Assembly: GCF_001949145.1 (NCBI RefSeq)
Contig: NW_019091388.1
Coordinates: forward strand, 196,411-252,875
Direction of reading: 5' to 3'
Length of the DNA: 56,465 bases
Source: Acanthaster planci
Taxonomy: Eukaryota; Echinodermata; Asteroidea; Valvatida; Acanthasteridae
The translations under genes and the position numbers were made by a program. The notes below the pieces were generated by a model. That model was not told the origin of the DNA, ran no database searches, and worked only from the letters and a program-made list of their open reading frames with translations. Below are positions 11,053-21,743 of this stretch, piece by piece; within the stretch, counting starts at the first letter, position 1, and each line of letters starts with the position of its first letter.

Positions 11053-14000
11053 ATGATGTATCAAGCAAGCCTCGTCTTCGTGCTGTGTTTTTTGGTGTCG
11101 ACGGCTGTTGCCGGCGAGTGCCCCGTCGGTTGCAGTTGTAGGGGTCCTGATTCCGAGTTCCACACTGCCATTTGCTACAACGATGTTCTAGAGCCGGCCA
11201 AAGACTTTTCACCGGCTATAAAGACACTGTAAGCCGAGTTTACTAATTCCTTGCTTGAGACAGACAACTTACAGCAGTGTGATCCCTTCCGATCGGTTAC
11301 GGGTAGGCCTACGAATGATTGCTAGGCCTATGAAAACTGTCACAATCCCAACCTGAACCCAATCCAATCCAACCAAACCTGAACCCAACCCGGCCAACCC
11401 AACCCACCCCAACCCACCCCACCCCAACCTAACCCAACCCAACCCAACCCAACTCAATCCAATCCTATTCACTGCAACCTGAGTATTCATTTTATCAAGG
11501 TCCCTGTCCGGTCGGACGTCTGGTATGTCTCATTAGAAATTTGCGTGTTATAGTGATTCGCATGTTTATTTAATTTTCCTTGTCGCAGGGAGCTTCGTTA
11601 TTTGCCCTTCTCCTCCATGCGGCGGTTTCTGAAACACGCACCAGACGTCACTGATCTCATGTACGTATCGCTACAATTTTAAACTTCTCGATTAATTCAC
11701 GTTGTCCTCTCTGACTTCCGTTTGCCGACGTTGAGCATTGGTGGCAGTCCGCCCCAAATGGTCCTTACTTGCTCGCTTTGTGTCCTTCTTCCATGGTCCA
11801 AAGCTCGACCAGCAACCATCAGTCAACCAACCAGTGGCAGCTTTGACCTAGCTGGTACTTACGATAAAACGTATAGCGAGGTTACCAGGGAAACTTGACC
11901 GGTGGGCAAGAAATGGTCCTTGACCGAACCTGGCATTTCTTCTAAGCGGCTACTGTCAGAAGTTGAACCTCGACTAGCAGAGTTTAGCTAGTTCCGTCAT
12001 GAGTATCACACCTATTTGTTTCTTTCGCCGTTGGCAGAATTCATGACATTGACGGAGCCGTAGATCAGCCGGTGCCTAAGAACCTTTTTCATGGATTGAA
12101 AAGCCTCAAATCATTGTAAGTATTTCTTATAACGAAGGCTGTTATAGCTGGATACTTCCCTCGCGACTGACACGGTGCGACTTGACACAGCCGAAGTGAC
12201 CATAACCGATCTTGTGTTGATCTTGTGTTGATCTTGTGAAGGTCTTGTGTGGTCTTGTGAAGGTCTTAAGTGGCCTCTACGACAACACTGACGGACAGGT
12301 CCAAAAAATAAGTGACCAAAATTTGCGCATACCTCGACCACTTGAAAATCGTCTGTATTGGCTAGCACTCTGAAGATAACTGTCAATTCACAACATGGCT
12401 GAAAAGGTTGTGGAAAACCTGATGTTGGGCCACCAGCATTTTACCTTTTGTAATTTCAGAACATTTCACACGCTCAAGGAAGGAGCTGTTCCCAAAGGGC
12501 TAGCGGGTTCCTTAGATGGTCTCGACCGACTGCGATTTTTGTAAGTCCTTGTTTGTATATGATCTATATTGAAGTAGTGATAGAATCGTGCTAAAAAGTA
12601 TCTCACAGAGAATATTGTTAGTCAGAACAAAACAAAACAGCTTGCTGCATTACTCGAAGTTGGCGATTTTTTCACTTCAAGGGACCTCGGTCGTAACCGA
12701 CTCGAATGTAACTGCGAGCTTTCCCATTGGATAGGCGGACACGACGTCATACTCCTAGGCGTGCGCACTCTGTCCCCTTCGACCAACTGCAGAGAGGTGG
12801 GATTTGACAAAGACGTTTATAATGCCAAGGAGCTGGTGGAAATGTGTGGTAAGAATTTATCACTCAAACAACATCGAGACAACGTCTAAACCGCAATTTA
12901 ATGGCATTGGGAATCCCGTCCTCTTCCCACGACAGTCAATCTTACAAGACAAGGAACGTGGGAGGGTTTTCCCATTCTTCGTACTGAATTTAGACTCTCA
13001 AGCTCGATATGTCTCCTAGCAACGCCAATTCTGCCTGTAGGGGGTATTGGGGTAGTGTACGTTATCATGGTTTTAACACCTCATGTTAAGCACTGATCAT
13101 GGTAGAAATCGACATTAACCTCGACTCGAAGACGAAGACGGGATGTAGAAATAACCAGCTTCGTCGACACCATGTAAACATTGTAGCACGAAAGGTCTCA
13201 AATTGCAAATTTTTAACAGAAAACAATAATGATATTTACTTTGAAAACCGTTTAAACCATATGAGTTTAACTCAGATGACAATAAATTCAATTCAAATCA
13301 CCATTGTGCGTTTCCAAAACTAGAGGAAATTGAGGTTGTAGGAAATGCTGGCATGTTATGAACTTAAACCTGCTCTATTTCATCACGTGATCTAGACAAA
13401 AAGCAAGAGGGTAACTTGAAAGAACTTGCTGACGAAGATGTCGAAGATGCCGAAGAGGAAGGCGACGAAGAGAACGACGACCTTGAGGAGTCCTACAACG
13501 ACGAGGATTATGCAGCAGACGAGGATGTCGAGAAGCAAGAATCGACCCCAGAGAGCAAACTGAGTCATTTGAAAAACATTTTACGGGGGAAGAAAGTCGA
13601 TCAGTTGGTGGTTCCTGCTGCGGGGTCACCGAAGACAGACAGCGACGAATCAGCCGGGAAGATCCAACCATTTCGATGGGGAGCAACAGCTGCGGCCGGT
13701 AAAAGCCCCCAAGCCCCGAAGACGTCGTTGGCGAACAAGCCGAACTCGAAACCGTCCAAGAAACCGATCAGACAGAATGCAGTGAAGCACAGCTCGCCGA
13801 CTTCTCCGCTCGTTGCTGCTCCCAGGCCGACGAAAATAATTGCAGCCGTACAGTCGGCTGAAAACCCTCCGAAATCTAGCACTAGCATCGTGGCCGACTC
13901 AAAGGCAACTCAGTCGACCAAGGAGAACGCCAAACCTATGCACATAGCCCCGAAGCATCCTTCAACAACTGCTCCAACGACGGCGAGTGTGGGGTCTACC

Positions 14001-14765
14001 AAGGGGTCGGGAATGCCGATGTCGCTCGAATCTCTGCCGGAAATTCTGTCAGGTGTAGCTCATTCGAAAGTATCAATTACCGGGGGTTCGGTGAAAGAGC
14101 GCGGCACCTCGACGCCTCCGTCAGCCACTGCTGCGACGACTTTGGGTGTGCTGTCCACCAGCAAGTCAGTTAAGACATCCATATCGATCGAAACTCCTGG
14201 AGAGTCCAGCACCATTGCTAATGTCCTAGAGGAATCCCAGCCAGATGAAGACACCGAGTACGCCGAGGAAGACACCGTGGACGATATAGCCGAATACTTT
14301 GATACCACGGAACCGACGGAAAAAACGCAGGAAACGAGCTCAACTACTGAGAGCAAAATTCTACCACTGTTTGGATCAGAGAAATTAGCGTCACTGCCAA
14401 TCTTTCCAAAGACGAATCAAATTCCTGAAACAGTGGGGAACACGTCAGCAGGCAGAGCATCTGGCAACGACTCCACAGGCATCAACGCGGGCCCCCACGC
14501 GGAAGAGGCAAAGAAGATCTTGAAAGATTTCATGGTCTTGCTTCTCAAACGCCTCGCAGCGAATGGTGTAGGGTCGCCACTGGACGAACTCGCAGTCGAC
14601 GTCAAGCTCCACCCAAACGATCCATTCGAGCTGCGGTTATTGATGGAATACGTTCAGCACATTTCTGGGAAACCAGCGGAACAACAATTATTGACTCGCG
14701 AGTCTGTTCTGCTTCCTAGAGGTCAACTGCCCTCATCCGAACTTGATGATACAATCGCTCAGTAA
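11053..14765 (+). CDS. Secreted leucine-rich-repeat protein with long acidic Ser/Thr-rich tail, 6 coding exons
   Basis: Coding exons 11053-11228, 11589-11660, 12038-12115, 12460-12540, 12682-12848, 13396-14765 join in phase to 647 codons. Residues 1-21 are a signal peptide (VFVLCFLVSTAVAG). Cys23, 27, 29 and 41 form an LRRNT cap (CPVGCSC). Exons 2-4 are 72, 78 and 81 nt, all phase 2, the exon-per-repeat pattern of extracellular LRR genes; the repeats are poorly conserved. Cys145, 147, 172 and 191 form an LRRCT cap (LECNCELSHWI). From residue 192 the last exon encodes a 455-residue tail: a Glu/Asp block (about 200-240), then Ser/Thr/Pro-rich sequence with a second acidic patch, then a helical-looking end (EEAKKILKDFMVLLLKRLA). 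No transmembrane segment or GPI signal is obvious, so secretion is inferred. The start is the first of two adjacent ATGs after a strong acceptor. I do not recognise a named orthologue. Confidence 0.82.
11340..11470. repeat. (CCCAA)n-type C-rich repeat in LRR gene intron 1
   Basis: About 130 bp of AACCC/CCAACCC repeats on the plus strand with minor variants. The complementary strand reads GGGTTGGG and gives a Gly/Trp-rich open frame that is not a gene. Confidence 0.8.
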
Positions 14766-16619
14766 AAGCACTCCCGGTCTCTGCATGAAGAGGGGTGACT
14801 CTCGAGGTACCTATCTACCTCAAATCACGGAGATTAAAGGAACAAGAAAATTAACTTTTCTTGGAATCACTTTTGTGTATTTCTGTACTCTTCTTCCATG
14901 TATGAAGACTGTTTGACATCTTTTTGAGTTATGTGAACTGAACGGTGCACTTTTTCAAACATTAAAAATTGACCAAGCATTTCTAGACAGGTGAGGACAC
15001 TTTTGCTTTGATGTAAATCCAGGCAGACATGGTTCAGGTTGCATGTTTTCATGTTCAAATTGTGAATCGCAAATTTGCTATCTGGGAACATTTCTGTGAA
15101 AAAGATTTTTGCTGGATTATACTTACACAGCAATGAATTGCCAAAGAAAATAAAATCTGCCATAGCATGCGCAGTGGTTAAAAAAATCTAGAAAGTTTCT
15201 GTGCACAAATGGGATTCTGCGCCTTGGATGACATCATAGTACTGCTCATGAATATGCAAATATGCATTAACATAAAAACCAAATTAGCCTTAAAATATGG
15301 GTTAAAATTGCAAAAAAAAATTAAAATAAGGTTAATTGAAACAAAAACATGCAATTTCAAGGGTTTTAGTAAAATTTATAAAAATGTTTCTTTTTCCTGG
15401 TTCCTTTAAAAACCAGCACAAGTTTGTAAGTGGTAATTATTAGGCAGTGGAGTATGGATAAATAGCTCAAACGAATGAACCAACAGCTGAAAGGGGCTTT
15501 AACTGACACGAGGTCCAATGGCTCGAAAACTTATCATGACACACCATTATGAACTTTGTCGACCAAAAGACCTAAGTCGGAAAATTTACTGCAACCTGCG
15601 TCACCGCCGCCTCCAGTGCCCAAATACTGTAGCTCTGTGCTCCCCCCGAAACCAAACCAAACAAAACCAAACAAATCCAAACCACAACAAAACAAAAACC
15701 CAAAAATTTTTATTTGGCATTGCGATTATGGTATTTCTCTCCTCTCTCTATCTTCGAATGTCTTCTTTCTAACAGCATCACTTCCACGACTACGTGTCTT
15801 TTGTTTCGTCGCGATAAAATTACGCACTAGTGTACAGTCAAAATGACTTTTTTTTTGTCCAGTCAAGAAGACTCTAGATTGACACTCCAGAGATGGATTC
15901 TTTAGAATCCTTAAGACACACATTAACACTACACTTTGTTAGTGGAACGTTGGATAACTGAAAAAAAAAAGAAATCTGGACACAAAGAAATGAAATTAAT
16001 TAGCTTGAATGTTCCTTTCCGAATCGAGTACTTTTTCACTTGCATCATATACTCGCAAAGCGCTCAACAGTACGAAACTATTTGAAAAGTATTTTATCAT
16101 TATATTTTGATCGCATTATATCATTGATTTCACTGCAAGACAAATGCTCCCCAAACAAGAGCTTCTTGTAAGCTGTTTCAATAAGCATGTGTTTTTTTTA
16201 ATTAGCTGAAGCAGAGAAAACTAGTGCACGCATCTGAACATTAAACAGATGATACAACCGTTCACGTGTGACTTTATCTTTCCCTGTACTACGTACATCG
16301 CGATCGGCCTGTTTTATGTCTATACTCTCTAAAGGTCAAAAGAGTGAAAAACACACTCTTAAAAAAGAGTGACTCCCTCAAGAATCCCATTATCCAAACG
16401 AGTGGAAATCTCTCCAAACGAGTGAAAAACCACTCGAAGAAAAGTGAAAATCACATATTAAGGACGACTCCATTTCGAGTTTTTCACTCTTTTGCAGTTA
16501 GAGATGGTAGATGGCTAGTTTTCGCAAGTCTATCTACAGTATTGCTTCACTGAGTAAAATTCCAAGCCAGCAGAATGGGGGAGGTTGTTGGAAGGGGGCA
16601 ACTGAAGGCGTCCTTCTCT
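14766..16619. other. Intergenic region between LRR gene and gene A
   Basis: It holds the LRR gene's presumed 3' untranslated region; an AATAAA occurs at 15149-15154. An A/C-rich low-complexity stretch lies at about 15640-15715. A palindromic MITE-like sequence occupies about 16338-16493. No gene was recognised. Confidence 0.5.
16338..16493. mobile_element. Short palindromic MITE-like element (GAGTGAAAAAC termini)
   Basis: Ends AAAAGAGTGAAAAAC and GTTTTTCACTCTTTT-like sequence are inverted, with internal repeats of CGAGTG and ACACTC. No coding capacity. Related GAGTGA-containing sequence is seen near 21340-21470, so this may be a dispersed family. Confidence 0.55.
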
Positions 16620-18663
16620 TCAGATCCAGATGGCAAACGCGACGACAACGAGTATGACGATTGTCACCTCCGCCAAGACACCGATGACCAGACCGAGCAC
16701 GGAAAGCCTCTTCGATGCCTGCGCAGCTCGTCTGGCTCCCGTCACGTCTCCGACGGCCCAGAGCTTTTTGACCTAAATCGTAACACGCGAAGGAAAGTGA
16801 CACGTGGGAGTGACGACAAAAAGCGACCGGGGTTGTTGTTTTGAAAAAGCGCTCACTCTTCATTCACCCCCATGCATAAAAGTGTAAATGGTTGCTTTTA
16901 CTCGAATTTGCATGCAAAAATACAGAATACACATGCGTCGTGAGGGGAAGTAGCCGAGAGTGGAAACAGCCGACAGAAAAGTAAATAATAACAGAACCGT
17001 CGACGGCAAAGAGAAGACATGGAGGCTGCTGGAAAAACGTCCAACAAGGCGCAGGATGTAGACGCATATACCAGCTGTACATTTTGAAGCTTAGATATGG
17101 ATCCAAAATATTTCAAATTATTTTGGTTCGAAACACGAACAGGCCGGGCGTGAGCTCTGCACGCCGTCTAGCACCAAAGGTCTAGAACCTGTGCGCACAC
17201 CCAGCGTTTTCCAACAAAATCAACTCCCTTCACATCTCTCAAAATACATCATTTTGTCCCCGAATGTGGCCGATACAGCAAAGTCATACTTGAGAATGGC
17301 TTTGAAAAAGATGTCAAATCGGTACTTACGTCCAAGGATTTCATGATGGCAAAGATTCCGAGGATTAAGCAGAAGAAGACGGTGACGATGATCGCCAAGA
17401 TCATGTTGTCCGGCGGGCAGGGCTCGACAGCAGCCCGGGGGATCATCACGTGGGTAGCCGGGGTCGCATTCTGTGTGAACTGAAGGCGACGAAGGCTGCT
17501 CAAAATCAACTTGGCTACCAAGAACCATACATATAATAGAAGTGTATTTAGGACGCACTATTACTATTTCGTACGTACGGATTAGTAAATCGTACGTACA
17601 ATTTACTATTTCGTACGCACGGATTAGTAAATCGTACGTACAATTTACTATTTCGTACGCACGGATTAGTAAATCGTACGTACAATTTACTATTTCGTAC
17701 GCACGGATTACTGTGTCGAAGTACGTTGCAGTACACGAGCGGCAATACACCTCTATATACTCGTGCTCTGGTATATAATATAACCCGTACGTACGAAATA
17801 GTAACCCGTACGTACGAAGTAGTAAACCGTACGTACGAAATAGTGATTTTTTAAACCCTGTCCTAACTACACTTCCGTATATTTATCAACAGCGGCGGAA
17901 CGATTTTGCAAGTTGGAGGGGGGCATTTGTGAAACCATTATGATGGTCGGGTATCAGCCATGAGTGGACCGATCCATCAATCCCCGCCTGACTGTGTTTT
18001 CTGACCAAGAGAGTGGAGGGCGTGTCTTTAAATGAAGGGGGGGGGGTACTGGCCCCAGCTACCCCCAGGTTCCGCTGCCAATCTTATTTGTTAGCCTCAC
18101 GCAGTTATCAAGAAGAGATCAAGTTTGTCTGGTTGGCAAAACCCCTCCCCCCAAAAAATCAACAAAAAACAAGCAAACAAACAAACGCCCCAATAAACAA
18201 ACAAAAACAAAAAAACCCCGGAAACTTCGGCGACTGATCTTTGACATTCGACTATTTTACGCGAGAGGTTGTTTTTGGGCATTTAACTGGTCCGCCTAGA
18301 GAGTTCATCTGGATGAGCTACACACGCTGCATCAGTCAGCCACAATACCCCAAATCAAAGCATTACCTGCAACGGGGGGATGCCAGTCTGGGGAGCAAAC
18401 GCCCCTCCCATGGGGGCGTAGGACCCCATCTCAGGTACGTAGGTGACCCCTTGCGGCACAAAAGCGACCCCCGGCTGAGTCGCCTGAGGGTGGATGCCAC
18501 TCGGCGGGGGGACGTAGGTGACCGCCTGGGTCTGCGGTGTTTCGATCCCTCCCGGGTATTTACCATCGACGCTCGGTGTCTCGGCCACGCAGCTGTACTG
18601 AAGCGGCTTATCTCCCGCTGGGAGGGGCTCCACCGGGGCAGGGTCCTCGTTTTCGCTTGCCAT
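16620..18663 (-). CDS. CD225/dispanin-family membrane protein A (IFITM-like), complete
   Basis: Three exons, 18367-18663, 17330-17479 and 16620-16772, all phase 0, give 199 residues. Exon 1 (residues 1-99) is Pro/Tyr/Val/Gln-rich with repeated VTYVP. Exon 2 (100-149) holds the first membrane segment, MILAIIVTVFFCLILGIFAI, ending KSLD at a GTAAGT donor. Exon 3 (150-199) reads VGDVTGARRAAQASKRLSVL then a hydrophobic helix and stops at AIWI. The VGDVTGA loop is the one seen in vertebrate IFITMs. Family members sit in plasma or endosomal membrane; IFITMs stiffen membranes against fusion, but dispanins as a group have diverse and often unknown roles. Unlike genes C and D, it has no start micro-exon, and the usual CC pair is FFC with one cysteine. 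A minisatellite lies in intron 1. Confidence 0.85.
17545..17848. repeat. CGTACGTAC minisatellite with inverted arm in gene A intron 1
   Basis: From about 17560 to 17712, three to four copies of a unit of about 47 bp containing GTAAATCGTACGTACAATTT and ACTATTTCGTACGCACGG. From about 17787 to 17846, three units of CCGTACGTACGAAATAGTAA run in the opposite orientation. The whole can fold as a hairpin, so this may be a foldback element rather than a simple satellite. Confidence 0.8.
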
Positions 18664-20819
18664 CGCAACTATTTACATGTAGATCCTTACAACAATGCAG
18701 AGGAACATGTAAACGGGGGGAGGGAGGAGAGTACGCCACTCCCATTATAAAAGAGGCAAATTAGTGTTTGGTTTTAATTAAATAGAAAAAGAAAATATAC
18801 TTGGCGCTACAAACTGTGCCGTCATCCTACTTTCCAAATGTGTCTTAAAGGGACTCTTAATGTTCACACGTCATTAGGGCCGTAAATTTCTCATGGAGAA
18901 ATTAATTTTCTGTCCATCCTCCCTGATGCCTGTGACAGACACGCGACAGTCTACCTAATTTTTCCTAATTTTTTCCTTGACAAGGTGAAACATGCTTATC
19001 TTATCGATACGACAAAATGTCATTATCAACATCCAACAAACTTTGCCGGTACATGAAGCCTCCGCTGGGTAATTCAAACTGTTAGATATCGATCACGATG
19101 CTTAGAACTGTCTGACAATTAGGAAACAGTTCCCGAAAGCTCTGATCTCGCTTTAAACAACAGTGCTGACACTGACTTGAATGTTGGGCTTCGACAAAGT
19201 TCAGTTCTTTTTATGACTGTATATTGCCGATATCCCCCAAGTACGCATTAAACACACGTACTCCTGACCGCCTGTCTCCCACTTCATTGACAGCGTGAAT
19301 GTAGATGAAAAAATGTACTTCTCGGTGTTCAACCTTTCGTTCACCTTTCTGTTTGTTGCGTGCACGGCGAAGCCAGAAAGGCAAACAAAATTCACAAATG
19401 TTCCGTCTACCATGACAGATGCAATCGAGATAAGGATACTCACTGTAACGGGGCTATACCCCAAAACAACAGCAATATTGTCAACCAAAAACTGAAAAAG
19501 AGCGAGATTAAATTTAAAAAATAAATTACAAAATTACATTCAACAGCTTACCCTTTGATTTTTGACGTTTATCGACGCTTTCGGGCGAGTCTACTCCCCG
19601 TGTTCAGTAACCCATCCGTGATGTCTCGAGATATGGTACGGAGAGCGTATTGGTCGCGCTAGCAGCAACGCACTGCACCGGCCAGCCGAAAATGGAATAG
19701 CAAACGAGCCGGCCAAAGTACGTGCACACGCACTCGGTACAGTTTGATTTCCGTGTTCCCCTCACCAGGATCGACACGGGTGTTGGTAACTTAGATGTTG
19801 CTTTTCTAAAAAAAAAAAAAAAAAAAGGCGTAAATTTCCATGGACAGAATGAATGCAAGTCCAAAGTCCGTTTTCACTGTCAGACATAGTGTCATACATT
19901 TACACAAATTAAATGACAGATTGGAATGATTAACCCAAGATAGTTTACTTCAGGCCTCGGGCAAAGAATATTAGTAATGCTGAATACTTTTTGTTTAAAA
20001 AAGTCCTGGTCTTTTTTAGCGATTAGGTTTAATTATATCATTTTAGCGCTAAAGAAATTAGTGAGTGATATGGGCGTTTCAGGATTCACAGAAAACTGTC
20101 GGCTTAAACGTCCATCTGTTTAGCTTATATCGAATTTATTCGTCAACGATGCCACAGAATCTGTGACGTAGTGTAGAGAGTATTGTTGTTCGATTCATAC
20201 GAACGGACCCACCTTTGGCTGACCTCCGAGTGATTAATAAAAACACCACTTCTAATATCTTTAAAAAATCGCTGTGCTCGAACTGATTTCGGGGATATCT
20301 GATATGATCGATGTGATCAAATCATACCGGTGTCCTATGAAATCTGGTCGCCTACCTTAAATTGACTCTATTCTCACACGTGACCTGCCTTTATGTATAT
20401 CAACTCCAGCATGCCCATCAAACCAGGCGCGGTTCTAGAGCCATGGGGGTGGGGGCTAGACAAAAGTTGGGGGGGTGCTGAAGCCCCCTGGCCCCCTAAG
20501 AACTGCACCTGCATCAAACGCAAGTCATGATGGACACTGGATCTCATAAAAGGACGCCGGTTGACACTCGACGCGAATGCGGGGCGAAGCAGATGCTGTG
20601 AGCAGAAACACGCTTGGCGCAATTCGCCAGAAAAGGGTACCGAAGTGAATCCGTCACGCGCACAATTAGTGTGTAAAAGGCATGAGCGCGAGAACCAGCG
20701 CGTGAACCAGAATGCGCGCGTACTCCATTCGTTTGCACTGCACTTTCTGGTTCACAGTGATGTCACACTTCGGTACTCTATAGGGTGCGTGTTCAACTTC
20801 TGCAGACTTGGAACGCGAG
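18664..20819. other. Intergenic region between genes A and B
   Basis: It contains the presumed promoter of gene A on its left side and the region where a third exon of gene B would be expected. I found no CD225 loop/second-membrane exon here. Poly(A) and G-rich patches occur near 19808 and 20450. No gene was recognised. Confidence 0.5.
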
Positions 20820-21743
20820 TCACAACTTTGCGTAGGTGTTTTTGTGTATCAAGGTTGGGCGAACAACAGAAAAAAAGTAGCAAGTGGAGGTTATGTAATA
20901 ACAGAGAGACAGTTCCTTTTCCGTTCCTCCCAGAAACATGGCGACGAGCCCCATGGGCAAGCAACAGAAGACGGTGACAAACAGTGCAAACCTCATCATG
21001 TGATCGGAAGGTGGAGCGTCATCTTGATCTGAATCGTGCGCAGTTAGAACAAAATGGGGAGAGGGTACGTGACAACAAAAGTGACAACGACAAACGTAAC
21101 CACGACAAGGACAATTACGACGACGAAAGTTACCTGCACAAAGGAGGAAGAAATAATGATACATCAGTGTTTGAGGATGCTAAAAAGGGAAAGAATTAAC
21201 CGATAGTTCTTAGACACAATAGATTTCAGACGGACAAGATGGCATCGTCTGGCGAAAAACCATGCCAGAGGAAGAAATCAAATCTTAGCTTCCAGTAGTT
21301 AAAAGTTCTGTTAAAATTATGTGAAAAGGAACTCCTTTCGAGTGAAATCTCGATCTATTCGAGTGAGTGAAGTTAACTCTATTGCATGATCTGTTCTGTC
21401 CCTAGTTTCAGTCGGGGGAGGGGTAATTTTCACAAGACGAGAATGAAATTTTCACTGAGTGACTCTTTCGAATCTTAGTCAGTACCGTTTGCTGAGCGAA
21501 GGCCACTCCATGGCTTTCAGGTGCACCTGCGTAGGCGCCTGGAAAAGGTCCTACACCTTGAGGTGTAGAGTCGACGTCTCCAGACACGTAGCCGAGTTCT
21601 TGGGCTGGGTAGTAGTCGTGCTTGGCGTGCTGGTCGGCACAGAGCGGCTGGGGTTGGAATCCCGCCACGGGATGGACCACCTTGGCGGGCTGGCCGACCT
21701 CCTGTTCATATGGCGGCGGAGAGAGCGAGGTCTGACTGTCCAT
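20820..21743 (-). pseudogene. Divergent CD225/dispanin-like gene B, lacking the third exon
   Basis: A first exon from the ATG at 21741-21743 encodes a typical dispanin head: MDSQTSLSPPPYEQEV followed by Pro/Gly/Ala-rich sequence. A second exon ending at 21028 encodes DDAPPSDHMMRFALFVTVF then CCLPMGLVAMF, clearly the first membrane segment with the CC pair. If the donor GCAG|GTGCAC at 21526/21527 is used, the two join in phase (21527-21743 plus 20820-21028) to 141 codons. The alternative donor at 21486 is phase 0 and does not match. After the membrane segment the frame reads through GGTEKEL, without the KSMD|GTAAGT junction of the other copies, and stops at 20820. It is either a decaying copy or a short single-segment protein. 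Confidence 0.5.

Noticed and set aside
11269-11490. Gly/Trp/Leu-rich minus-strand open frame
   Set aside because: It is the complement of the CCCAA repeat in LRR gene intron 1.
19444-19491. Possible 48-nt minus-strand exon (FLVDNIAVVLGYSPVT) between a polypyrimidine acceptor and a GTGAGT donor
   Set aside because: Splice signals are good but the peptide has no family match and no partner exon in phase was found.
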